Positions 1-10,200 of a DNA stretch of 64,000 nt are shown here, one piece after another. The notes below the pieces were generated by a model that was not told where the DNA came from, ran no database searches, and was given only the letters and a program-made list of their open reading frames with translations. The stretch comes from Escarpia spicata (lineage: Eukaryota; Annelida; Polychaeta; Sabellida; Siboglinidae): assembly GCA_963995525.1 (NCBI GenBank), contig OZ023206.1:9329671-9393670 (forward strand), in the 5' to 3' direction. The translations under genes were made by a program, and so were the position numbers. Every line of letters starts with the position of its first letter. Within the stretch, counting starts at the first letter, position 1.

Positions 1-479
1 AAATATTGGCATATTTAGAAACACTACCTTTGCACTGAGTAGAACACATGCTGAATGCAACATTTAGAATCTTCTTTGGACGGTATAATTACTCCCAGAT
101 ATCCTTTTTCCAAATGCAGAAATTTGATGAAAAAATATTTTAGAGAAAATTGCCGTCAAAGATTTGATTACTTGATATCAACATGATTGATCTATGAATA
201 AAGTTCATTTAGAGGTTGTGACTGCTATAAAATGAAGTTTATTGATACTAAACATACTAAGCTATCATAAATTCATAATCTGCTAAATCTGGCAGAAAAC
301 CATTTTGAGTATTAAAAAAAAACAACACCATTTCACCTGGAAACTCCATTTTAAAAAGTTGACAGTGGTGACAGATACCACAGAAAACACAAATCAATTG
401 ATGAAAAATTCTTTAGCTGTTTAATAAGTTGTTTTCAAATGTTCTGAACGTAATACAAACTTGAGATTTGGAAGGAACT
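1..479. other. No gene seen
   Basis: AT-rich sequence with short open frames only. I see no splice-flanked coding segment, RNA gene or tandem repeat. Confidence 0.5.
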
Positions 480-2740
480 AAGTCTATGGACACTGATTTT
501 CCACAATCGTGGAAAACGGATTAAATTCGCAGAATTCAGGTTTTGAAATGGAATTGACCTTTTGGAACGGAAATTCTGCGATCCTGGAAAACAGATGGAA
601 TTCCTCGTAGGCCTAATGAACTTTGTGAAACAGGATTTGCATTTTCAAACAGAAACTCTGTAAATGCTGCAAGAGTAGAATCACCAACACTGTAAACGAT
701 ACTGACTTTAATGCCGATATTTTGATACAAACATGATTACTATGCAAAGTAGGTCTCGACATCAGCACTGACCCGCTGGCCTGGTGCCTTTTTTTAGGCT
801 GTCGGGCCAGTTAGGGCTACAATATTTTACTATCCCGCTGGGCCACTGGTTTCAATCCGATTGATCACCATCGTGTTTCCGGTAACCCGACCCTACCTAA
901 AAAAATAGGACAACCCTAAAGCCTAATCTTTTTTATTTGATATTTAAATCAAAGTTTGTTTTGTTATGTTTTTGGTATAACTAATTAAATAACAGCAAAC
1001 TCAGTCATACATGTACGATGACTGCTAAACTCATTTGTATCCACCCGCGTGATTGCTGAATGGCGGGGGCATTAATTATTCACCCAATAAGCAGTCTTGT
1101 TACACACTGGCTACTGTTAGCAGGCAATGTCAACTGTCTGCATGATAAAACACTAGTGCATAGAGAAGAGGTCGGAGGTCATTCCAACTGCTCTGATTGC
1201 TAGAGTGGTACCCTCAGGAACGTGGCCCTGTGTATGAGACTTGCCAATGTCCAAGTCTATTTGGTGCCACAGGAAAAAGTGTCTGGGATTATAAATGGCT
1301 TGGTGGGTAATCAGAAATATGTGCGTGACGGACGTTACTTCAAAAAGGACATGGATAAAAAACAACTAATTTTATTTCCAAATTGTGTGAAACCCTTAAA
1401 TTGTACAAATAAATGTTTGCCCCTGGAGTGAAGGTAGCCTGGCTGTAGAAGACTACCAATTACAATTCAGCTTGGAAACAAGAGTATAAGGAAAATTATT
1501 ACATAATTGTGTGTAATGGGCGTTAAGTGACGGACATTACATTTTGTCCACTGACATAAAATGAAGTTCTATGTCCATAAAAAGCAGTACCTTGTCCACT
1601 GCTGTGACGGACGTTACATGTAACGCATGTTACATGTGACAGACGTTACATGTAACGCATGTTACAGTTTTCTTTCATCTCTCAAATTCAAATCATGTAA
1701 TTTGAAGACTGACTGACAAAATTTATTAACTGTCTTGGCAAAAAAAAAACATGGCAAAGAGACATGGCTGCAGAAGCTGGAGAGTAGTCGTCGATGGCCC
1801 ATGCTCCACATGGAGCGAAGGGCATAAGCTAAAAGCTAAGAGAATTAGAAAGGACATGTTTATTTGCATTCACATTTTCTTCTCGCCGACGGACGTTACA
1901 CGGACAGAGCACATTGCTACCTACTTTCAGAAAATATTGACATACTGACATTATAAATTGAGTGAAATGAAGTGTCAAAGCCAGTTTGGTGTAGGAGATT
2001 TGAAAGGAATAATATTCCTATTTTTGAGTAATCTGTTTTTCTGCAAATTAGGGGGTCTTGTGAATAAATTTTGACCCTTTGTATAATTACATTTATTTCC
2101 CCTCATGTCCCTTGAGTTGTGGAAATGCCCATATAATATTGCATAATGGAAACGCATCAAGGAAATTTGTTGTACTGTCAAACATTTTATAGCATTTCTA
2201 AAGACCATGGCTGCAACGGTGGATCTTGTAATAGAGCTGTGCCTTGGGCTGAACGAGAGCAAGGACAGCGTTCACATTGTCGCACGCAGACACGTTGTTT
2301 ACGTCAGCATCGGTCATCGCCAGTCATAATGATAACGTGATACACATGGTATCGGCGTTCAGATGCACGTTTATCATGGTATAATGTGCCTGATCCTGGC
2401 AATACCGGCCTTAGCATTGAGCTTCAGGCACAGCCAAAACAAAGAATTGCTTTTGGTGTGTTGAGGACAGCCAGCTAAAGTATCAACCCACGATATGAAA
2501 ATAGGTCAGTGACGTCTGAGATTTTGCATTAATAGCAGACTGCAGAGTGATACCACGATTAAAAATCTTCATTTAACTTTACGTTATCACTTTTTATAGT
2601 CGCTATCTCAATTCTCGGAAGGCACTAATAAAACTGTTTTGTGATCATTGTCTGGCTGTCCTCTTAGCGCACTGAAAACGTGTTACTAATTAAATGTTAG
2701 AACACGCATAAGTGTACACATTCTGCTTTCAAACACAAAA
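480..2740 (+). repeat. Dispersed repeat family, copy A (long form)
   Basis: The two ends of this segment match, in the same order and direction, the two halves of 5040-5465. Bases 480-735 resemble 5040-5215 (shared text around AAGAGTAGAATCAC and AACATGAT.ACTATGCAA), and 2575-2740 resemble 5335-5465 (shared GATCATTGTCTGGCTGTCC). I infer that copy A is the long form of an unclassified mobile element and the 5-kb copy is internally deleted. The interior (740-2575) has no recognisable protein. Terminal repeats and target duplications could not be defined. Confidence 0.4.
1326..1899 (+). repeat. Cluster of TGACGGACGTTAC motifs
   Basis: A 13-base motif TGACGGACGTTAC or a one-base variant occurs at 1326, 1528, 1604, 1637 and 1887, always on the plus strand. 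Between 1604 and 1668 it is interleaved with near-palindromic ACATGTAACGCATGTTACAT segments. The copies are unevenly spaced, so this is not a simple tandem array. It lies inside repeat copy A, so it could be a subterminal transposase-binding cluster or a regulatory cluster. That is inference only. Confidence 0.35.
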
Positions 2741-4575
2741 CTTGGAACATTTGATAAGTTACAGAAACCATCCCCAACTGATCGGGGGACAATGTACGAA
2801 GCTTGGAACATTTGATAAGTTACAGAAACCATCCCCAACTGATCGGGGGACAATGTACGAAGCTTGGAACATTTGATAAGTTACAGAAACCATCCCCAAC
2901 TGATCGGGGGACAATGTACGAAGCTTGGAACATTTGGCAAATTACACAAACTATCCCTAACTGATCGGGGGACAATGTACGAAGCTTGAAACATTTGATA
3001 AGTTACCGAAACCATCCCCAACTGATCGGGGGACAATGTACGAAGCTTGAAACATTTCATAAGTTACGGAACCATCCCCAACTGATCGGGGGACAATGTA
3101 CGAAGCTTGAAACATTTGATAAGTTACGGAAACCATCCCCAACTGATCGGGGGACAATGTACGAAGCTTGGAACATTTGGTAAATTACACAAACCATCCC
3201 CAATTGATCGGGGGACAATGTACGAAGCTTGAAACATTTGATAAGTTACAGAAACCATCCCCAACTGATCGGGGGACAATGTACGAAGATTGGAATATTT
3301 GACAAGTTACAGAAACCATCCCCAACTGATCGGGGGACAATGTACGAAGCTTGGAACATTTGGCAAATTACACAAACTATCCCCAACTGATCGGGGGACA
3401 ATATACGAAGCTTGAAACATTTCATAAGTTACGGAAACCATCCCCAACTGATCGGGGGACAATGTACGAAGATTGGAACATTTGACAAGTTACAGAAACC
3501 ATCCCCAACTGATCAGTGGACAATTTACGAAGCTTGGAACATTTGGCAAATTACACAAACCATCCCTAACTGATCGGGGGACAATATACGAAGCTTGAAA
3601 CATTTCATAAGTTACAGAAACCATCCCCAACTGATCGGGGGACAATGTACGAAGATTGGAACATTTGACAAGTTACAGAAACCATCCCCAACTGATCAGT
3701 GGACAATTTACGAAGCTTGGAACATTTGGCAAATTACACAAACCATCCCTAACTGATCGGGGGACAATGTACGAAGCTTGAAACATTTGACAAGTTACCG
3801 AAACCATCCCCAACTGATCGGGGGACAATGTACGAAGCTTGGAACATTTGACAAGTTACAGAAACCATCCCCAACTGATCAGTGGACAATTTACGAAGCT
3901 TGGAACATTTGGCAAATTACACAAACCATCCCTAACTGATCGGGGGACAATGTACGAAGCTTGGAACATTTGGTAAATTACACAAACCATCCCCAATTGA
4001 TCGGGGGACAATGTACGAAGCTTGAAACATTTGATAAGTTACAGAAACCATCCCCAACTGATCGGGGGACAATGTACGAAGATTGGAATATTTGACAAGT
4101 TACAGAAACCATCCCCAACTGATCGGGGGACAATGTACGAAGCTTGGAACATTTGGCAAATTACACAAACTATCCCTAACTGATCGGGGGACAATATACG
4201 AAGCTTGAAACATTTCATAAGTTACGGAAACCATCCCCAACTGATCGGGGGACAATGTACGAAGATTGGAACATTTGACAAGTTACAGAAACCATCCCCA
4301 ACTGATCAGTGGACAATTTACGAAGCTTGGAACATTTGGCAAATTACACAAACCATCCCTAACTGATCGGGGGACAATGTACGAAGCTTGAAACATTTGA
4401 CAAGTTACCGAAACCATCCCCAACTGATCGGGGGACAATGTACGAAGCTTGAAACATTTGACAAGTTACCGAAACCATCCCCAACTGATCGGGGGACAAA
4501 GTACGAAGCTTGGAACATTTGGCAAATTACGGAAACCATCCTGAACTGATCAGGGGACAATGTACAAAGCTTGGA
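2740..4575. repeat. 61-bp satellite array, about 30 copies
   Basis: About thirty head-to-tail copies of a 61-bp unit containing CCATCCCCAACTGATCGGGG, GACAATGTACGAAGCTTGG and AACATTTGATAAGTTACAG. Variants (TTGGCAAATTACACAAAC, CAGTGGACAATTTACG, TTCATAAGTTACGG) recur in the same order several times, which indicates a higher-order repeat of several units. The array starts directly at the end of the dispersed repeat copy A. The open frames it produces on both strands are by-products of the repeat. Confidence 0.95.
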
Positions 4576-5039
4576 ACATTCACAGAAAACATATATATTG
4601 TTGTGAACTGTTCAAAGTTCTGTAATCTTCGTCAAAAGGCTGGAACAGATACTTTGTGAAACGTGCCCATGTTGTAGGTGGATGTTGCCCCGTCTACTCT
4701 CTCAGACATGTGGCCTGCCATAGTGAATCAGATATTAAGACGCTTTGGCTTATATGGCACATAAACCAAACAATGGTCATTCCATATCCATCCATGTCAT
4801 TTTACGTCATTAACTGCCGTGAAGCCAGTTACAAAATCTAGACTGGTTTTGAAAATCGTCCACCCAGAGTGCCTGGCCAGCTGCCCAACGCACACCATAA
4901 ACCAATTAAGCCAGGCCTCCATTTGCTAGGGTAATTGACATCTAACCGCTAGCATGGTTGCTTGAAAGGCAGCCAACACTTGCGTTGATTAAGTGAGGTC
5001 AGTGTCAGGGCAAGGAGATACAATAAGCAGTTGCCAATT
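4576..5039. other. No gene seen
   Basis: Unique-looking sequence between the 61-bp satellite and repeat copy B. The 61-codon open frame at 4656-4841 has no flanking splice signals and no family resemblance that I recognise. Confidence 0.4.
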
Positions 5040-5465
5040 ACGACACGATCTTGGAAAATGAATGGAAGTCCGCGTAATCAACATTTTGAAACAGGATTTT
5101 TGTTTTTGAAAGGAAACTCCGTAAACGCTGAAAGAGTAGAATCACTAACACCGTAACCGATACTGACTTTATTGGCGATGTTTTGAAACAAACATGATCA
5201 CTATGCAACAGCATTTGTTTATTTTGGTGGGTTTATGACAGGTTTTTAAAAACGCGCAAGGCATATCGTTACGAGTGTCATGGCGCAGGTGCTACCTCGT
5301 GTCAACCGACGTAAACAGGGACGCGAGCAGAAGGCGCTAACAAAAACTGTTTTGCGATCATTGTCTGGCTGTCCGTTAAGCGCATTGAAGACATGTCGCT
5401 ATTTAAATGTAATTGTCACATCGTTAGAACATGTATAAGTGTACATATTCCGGTTTCAAATACAA
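5040..5465 (+). repeat. Dispersed repeat family, copy B (short form)
   Basis: Its left half matches 480-735 and its right half matches 2575-2740, with the roughly 1.8-kb interior of copy A missing. A small open frame begins with ATGG at 5280 and ends at 5438, but it runs into the repeat-homologous part and is not supported as a gene. Best read as an internally deleted, non-autonomous copy. Confidence 0.4.
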
Positions 5466-6071
5466 AGCTCGAAGGAATAACAACAGCGCAGGTTACGCCG
5501 GCTCAAAGTGATATAGTCTGCATTCCATTCCGTTGGATGGCGTAATATATAGCAATGGTTGAACAAAACTATTAGTGAAACAGCATCTGTGAATTGAACA
5601 TTTATAATTGTTAATATGATTGCTTGTATAATTAGCATTTGTTAACTTATATTTGTAAATATTGCACAAATAAATGTTAGAAAAGTTAATCACACAGTAA
5701 AACAGTATTATTCAGATGAATTGTGATAATTTAGATATTTCACAGAATGTATTATTTTTCAAAGATAACTTTAAAATAAAAATACATTTTCTTAACAAAA
5801 ATGGGCTTCATTAGCCAGTAGGCCATTTTTAAATGGATAATGTGTTATTTGACACAGAAAACGTGTCATTTGAAATGGAAAAAATGTAATTTATAACAGA
5901 ATTTGCCTTTTTCTGAAACGGAAAATAAGTCGTTTGAATCAGAATTTGCCTTTTTCTGAAACAGAATTTTGAAATGGGACTGAAACGGAATTTGCATTCT
6001 TTTGAAATGGAAAATCAGTTTCGCTATACGTCAGTGAGAGCAACCAATGCGAGGGTCTCAAACCGACCTAC
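5466..6071. other. No gene seen; intronic or downstream of the 6072-6252 exon
   Basis: AT-rich. Short imperfect repetitions of GAAACGGAATTTGCC-like text occur at 5850-6010 and also, related, at 530-660. Because the exon at 6072-6252 ends in a good donor (AG followed by GTAGGT), this stretch should be intron on the minus strand. No acceptor or next exon was identified. Confidence 0.45.
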
Positions 6072-6252
6072 CTGTAAGGTACGCATGTAGCTGTTGCCCG
6101 ACACTGAATAATGCTGATTTGACCCCGCCACCTGGTGACTGTCTGCATCAACACTGAGCCTCATCATCTTGCTGGGGTGTTCATCAGGCCAATGAGAAGG
6201 TTCTGCACCATCCGCCCGTCTCTTTGACGGGGACACAGTCTCAGACGACAAA
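6072..6252 (-). CDS. Internal exon of an unrecognised gene
   Basis: A 181-bp exon on the minus strand. It follows an acceptor reading CTTTGTAG and ends at CAG followed by the donor GTAGGT. The giant exon at 7250-13007 ends with two bases of a codon (AA), and the first T here completes it as Asn, so the reading frame runs through the 997-bp intron without a break. It encodes about 61 residues starting LSSETVSPSKRRADGAEP, basic then acidic and polar, including PSKMMRLS. It ends at a codon boundary (Leu-Gln), so a phase-0 exon must follow, but none was found between 1 and 6071. The protein family is not recognised. The phase match and good splice sites make the exon itself likely. Confidence 0.75.
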
Positions 6253-6259
6253 CTACAAA

Positions 6260-6535
6260 GTGAGGGGGCAGCTTAGGGGGCTGTCACTGCAAAGTGTGTG
6301 GGGGCTGTTTAGGGTTCCGTCACTGCAAGGTGTATGGGGGGGGGCTGCTTAGGGAGCCGTCATTGTAAGGTGTGTGAGTGGGCGGCTTAGGTGACTGTCA
6401 TAGGAAGGTGTGTGAGGGGACTGCTTAGAGGGCCTGTCACAGCAAGGTGTGTGAGAGGGCTGCTTAGGGGCCTGTCACAGGAAGGGTGTGGGGACTGCTT
6501 AGGGGCCTGTCACTGCAAGGTGTGCTGTCACAATA
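6260..6535. repeat. Degenerate ~40-bp GC-rich minisatellite in intron
   Basis: Seven or so imperfect copies of a roughly 35-45-bp unit built from GGGGCTGCTTAGGGGCCTGTC and CACTGCAAGGTGTGTG. It sits directly against the acceptor of the 6072-6252 exon and occupies the first part of the 997-bp intron. Confidence 0.85.
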
Positions 6536-6587
6536 ACCTTGTTGCACTAGCCCACCCTGGCTGATCGAGTTTAGTTTGACACCAATG

Positions 6588-7045
6588 ATCTATTGTAAAT
6601 GTCAATTATCTACTGTAAATGTCAATTGTCTACTGTAACTGTCAACTGGAAATGTCAATTGTCTACTGTAAATGTCAACTGTCTACTGTAAATGTCAACT
6701 GTCTACTGTAAATGTTAATTGTCTACTGTAAATGTTAATTGTCTACCGTAAATGTCAATTGTCTACCGTAAATGTCAACTGTATACCGTAAATGTGAATT
6801 GTCTACTGTAAATGTCAATTGTCTACTGTAACTGTCAACTGTCTACTGTAAATGTCAACTGTCTACTGGAAATGTCAACTGTCTACTGTCAATGTCAACT
6901 GTCTACTGTAAATGTCAACTGTCTACTGTAAATGTCAACTGTCTAATGTAAATGTCAATTGTCTACTATAAATGTCAATTGTCTACTGTAAATGTCAATT
7001 GTCTACTGTAAATGTCTATTATCTACTGTAAATGTCTCACCTCTC
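6588..7045. repeat. 20-bp minisatellite in intron, about 22 copies
   Basis: Tandem copies of the 20-bp unit GTCTACTGTAAATGTCAACT, with AATT/AACT and TGTA/CGTA variants. Together with the neighbouring 40-bp array it makes up most of the intron between the two exons of the unknown gene. Confidence 0.95.
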
Positions 7046-7249
7046 TTCAATGTTAGTCTTAATATTAATAAATAACCTTTTCTGTGTTGCAATTCTCCGA
7101 GAAACTTGCTAAACATACGGCTAACCCGATTGTGAATCAAACCTGTAGAAATAAAACTGGTAACCAGACATTTACTGTTAGTTACCTTGCAAACTATACT
7201 AAACCTGACATTACAACAGTTACCATTTTTTATATAAGAAACGACTTAC

Positions 7250-10200
7250 TTGCTGTGAGCACTGATAGGGGTCGACAGGTCAGAGGAGAGGTCACGGGGC
7301 AAGTTGGCAATCTCCTCCACGTGGAGCGTCCTGCTTTCTGCCACACATTCCTCCTTTATTTTGTCACCATGCAAGAAACTTGTGTCACTCTTGATGTGTT
7401 TGCTTGCGTCACTCGACGTGTCACCAGTGTCCTTGTTTGTCCATTGCTGCCGTTCTAACTTAATGTCTGTGTCTGGACTTGACACAGGAACAACACTATT
7501 GGACGACACCGTTGACTCAGCATTCACCACCAGGTGGCCACCTTGACTGACAGCAGCGCCATCTGGTGTCTTCCCAGGTAACACTGCCGCAGCAGGAGCG
7601 GATGACTGAAAACGAGACTTCCAGACTTTCCAGATCTTTTCTTTCTGTTGATCGATAATTGTCGACACGCGTTCAGTCCTGTCACCAGATGGCAGGTGCG
7701 AGTCCTGCGTTGATTTCTCACCTTCGTCGCTATCTCTCTTCACCTGCACAAGTGTAGCGGACATAAACTGCTCTGCAACTACAGTAGCTGTGCCGGCTGA
7801 TGACATACTTGGTTGCAATGGAAGGTTAGAGCTCATTTCTTGTGTCTTTTCTAAATTTTGTACTTTTGTCTTTTCAACTAATCTTCTTACCTGCGCCATC
7901 TCTGCATTCTGTACTTGTGTCTTACCTGAACATTGCACATTTGTCATTTCTGAAGTTTGTACTTCTGCCTTCTCTGAACTTTGTTCTTGCATCTTCTCTG
8001 AACTATGTACATTTGTCGTTTCTGAACTGTGTGCTTGCGCTTTCTCTGAACTTTGTATTTGCATCTTCTTTGAACTATGTACATTTGTCATTTCTGAACT
8101 GTGTACTTGTGTCATCTCTGAACTTTGTATTTGCATCTTCTTTGAACAATGTACATTTGTCATTTCTGAACCGTGTACTTGTGTCATCTCTGAACTTTGT
8201 ATTTGCATCTTCTTTGAACAATGTACATTTGTCATTTCTGAACCGTGTACTTGTGTCATCTCTGAACTTTGTATTTGCATCTTCTTTGAACAATGTACAT
8301 TTGTCATTTCTGAACCGTGTACTTGTGTCATCTCTGAACTTTGTATTTGCATCTTCTCTGAACTATGTACATTTGTCTTTTCTGAACTGTGTACTTGTGC
8401 CTTCTCTAAACTTTGTATTTGCATCTTCTTTGAACTATGTACATTTGTCAATTCTGAACTGTGTACTTGTGTCATCTCTGAACTTTCTGCAAGAGCCTTC
8501 TGAGAACTTGGCACCTGCATCTTTTCTTCACTTTGTACTTGCGTCTTTTCTGAACTTTGTACTTGTGTTGTTTCAGAACTTTGTAATTTTGCCTTTTTTA
8601 AACTTTGTACTTGTGTTTCCTCTGAACCTTGTACCTGTGTCCTCCCTAGATGCTGTACCTGTGCTGTACCTGAGTCCACTGAGTGATCATCGTTCCGTGG
8701 GTGAATTCCCATGGAGATCATCTTAATTATGTTGCTGGACATAAGTGGACGTCCAGCACTCCGGCCACTCGAGTAAGTGGTCACTCTCGTTCTACACCTG
8801 ACCGCAGGACGAGTGTTCCCACCGGCGACTGGGCCTTTGACCACAGGATGAAGTAGAATTCCGTTGCCAGTGGACGTTGTGGTCTGACCCCCGGCGCTGT
8901 TGGGAAGATCGCCAGCATCTGGCACAGAGGCAACATGTCCTTCACTTGTCCTGATGGGGTCTGTCCTAATGGTTGTCCTCACCCCTGTGTTTGTCCTGGA
9001 ATCGGCTGGCGTGTTCCTCTGGGCTTGACAGGTTGTTCCAGGGGGATGGTCTGAAGATATCTCTGTGCCAGATCTTACGATCTTTCTCACTGACTGGGCC
9101 TGTGTGTCTGTCCTAGCTGCTGTCTGTACGTCTGTCCTAGCTGCTGTGTCTGCTGTCTGTACAGTCCTCCTGACCCCAGGAGCTGCCTGGGTCAATGTCT
9201 TGGCACACTTCTCCTGTCTCCCGGATACTGCTGCGTTACACATGGACAGAATCTCCGGAGACCGATTGATCCTCAAGTTTGGCACTGTCCGGGTCCTTTC
9301 ATTACACACAGCCACCCTATGGTCTACAACGACGCCCCTCGATCGTGCTACAACCTTGGTGCTAGCCATCTTGTTTAGCCGCCCCACCAGAGTTGAAGCC
9401 AAATCCGCCTGACACTCACCACTTGAACCTTTCACCTTTGATCCATAAAGGCTGGATTTGTCAGAGATCGAGTTACCGGAGTCTTTCAATATGATAGTCC
9501 TGTTGGAAGGGTTTACTAATGGACTAGATGGTTCCTCCTTCACTGAGGATGGACCACCATAGTTTTGGCACCCCAGGGTAGCGGTGAGCACCTTTCCCAC
9601 TGGGGGTATCTTCAAGGGGGCTCGGCCGGGGAGACCCACAGTTGATGTTTTCTCTCCAAGGTTTCCTTGACCGACCACCTTCATACAAGGTACCCTTGTT
9701 GTCATGACAACGGGCGATCTACCCACACAAGTTTTATTCACCACTTGTGCATCTGGTGTGTCACTGACGTCGCTATCAGAGTTCACGATGATGGTCGAGT
9801 TGTACACAGAGAAGTTCCGTCTTGACATCGACACCATATTCGGGGGTAGACACCCCAGTCCACTGGTGACAGGGGTAGTAGACACCCTAGTGACAGTCTC
9901 ACGGGGTGTTTGCGTGTCTGTCTTTGTCACCCCGGGTACACAGCCCTTCTCTCTACCCGAGGACGACTGCATCACAACTAGCGATGCTTTCTGGCCAGAG
10001 CAAATCACCGACCGACGGGACCGACTCTCTTTTGCTAAGTCGGTTGCCATGACAACTGTGTGACCTTTGACAATCTGCTTCAGTGTGACAGCAGTAGTAC
10101 AGTTTGGTTGTTGGCTGTCCTTGGCTTGTGTCACTGTTTGTGATGACAAGAGATTGATACCTCCCAGTCTCCCTGCAGGTGAAGCCACTCTGTCAGGTCT

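Noticed and set aside
2207..2329. Small plus-strand frame with a good initiation context (GACCATGG), beginning MAATVDLVIELCLGLNE
   Set aside because: Only 40 codons, no clear donor, no homology recognised, and it lies inside a dispersed repeat. It could be a first exon but cannot be supported.
5280..5438. Small plus-strand frame beginning MAQVLPRVNRRKQG
   Set aside because: It runs into dispersed-repeat sequence shared with 2575-2740 and has no splice or family support.
7842..8726. Plus-strand 294-codon and 237-codon frames rich in Phe, Leu and Cys
   Set aside because: They are antisense shadows of the octapeptide repeat in the minus-strand giant exon.
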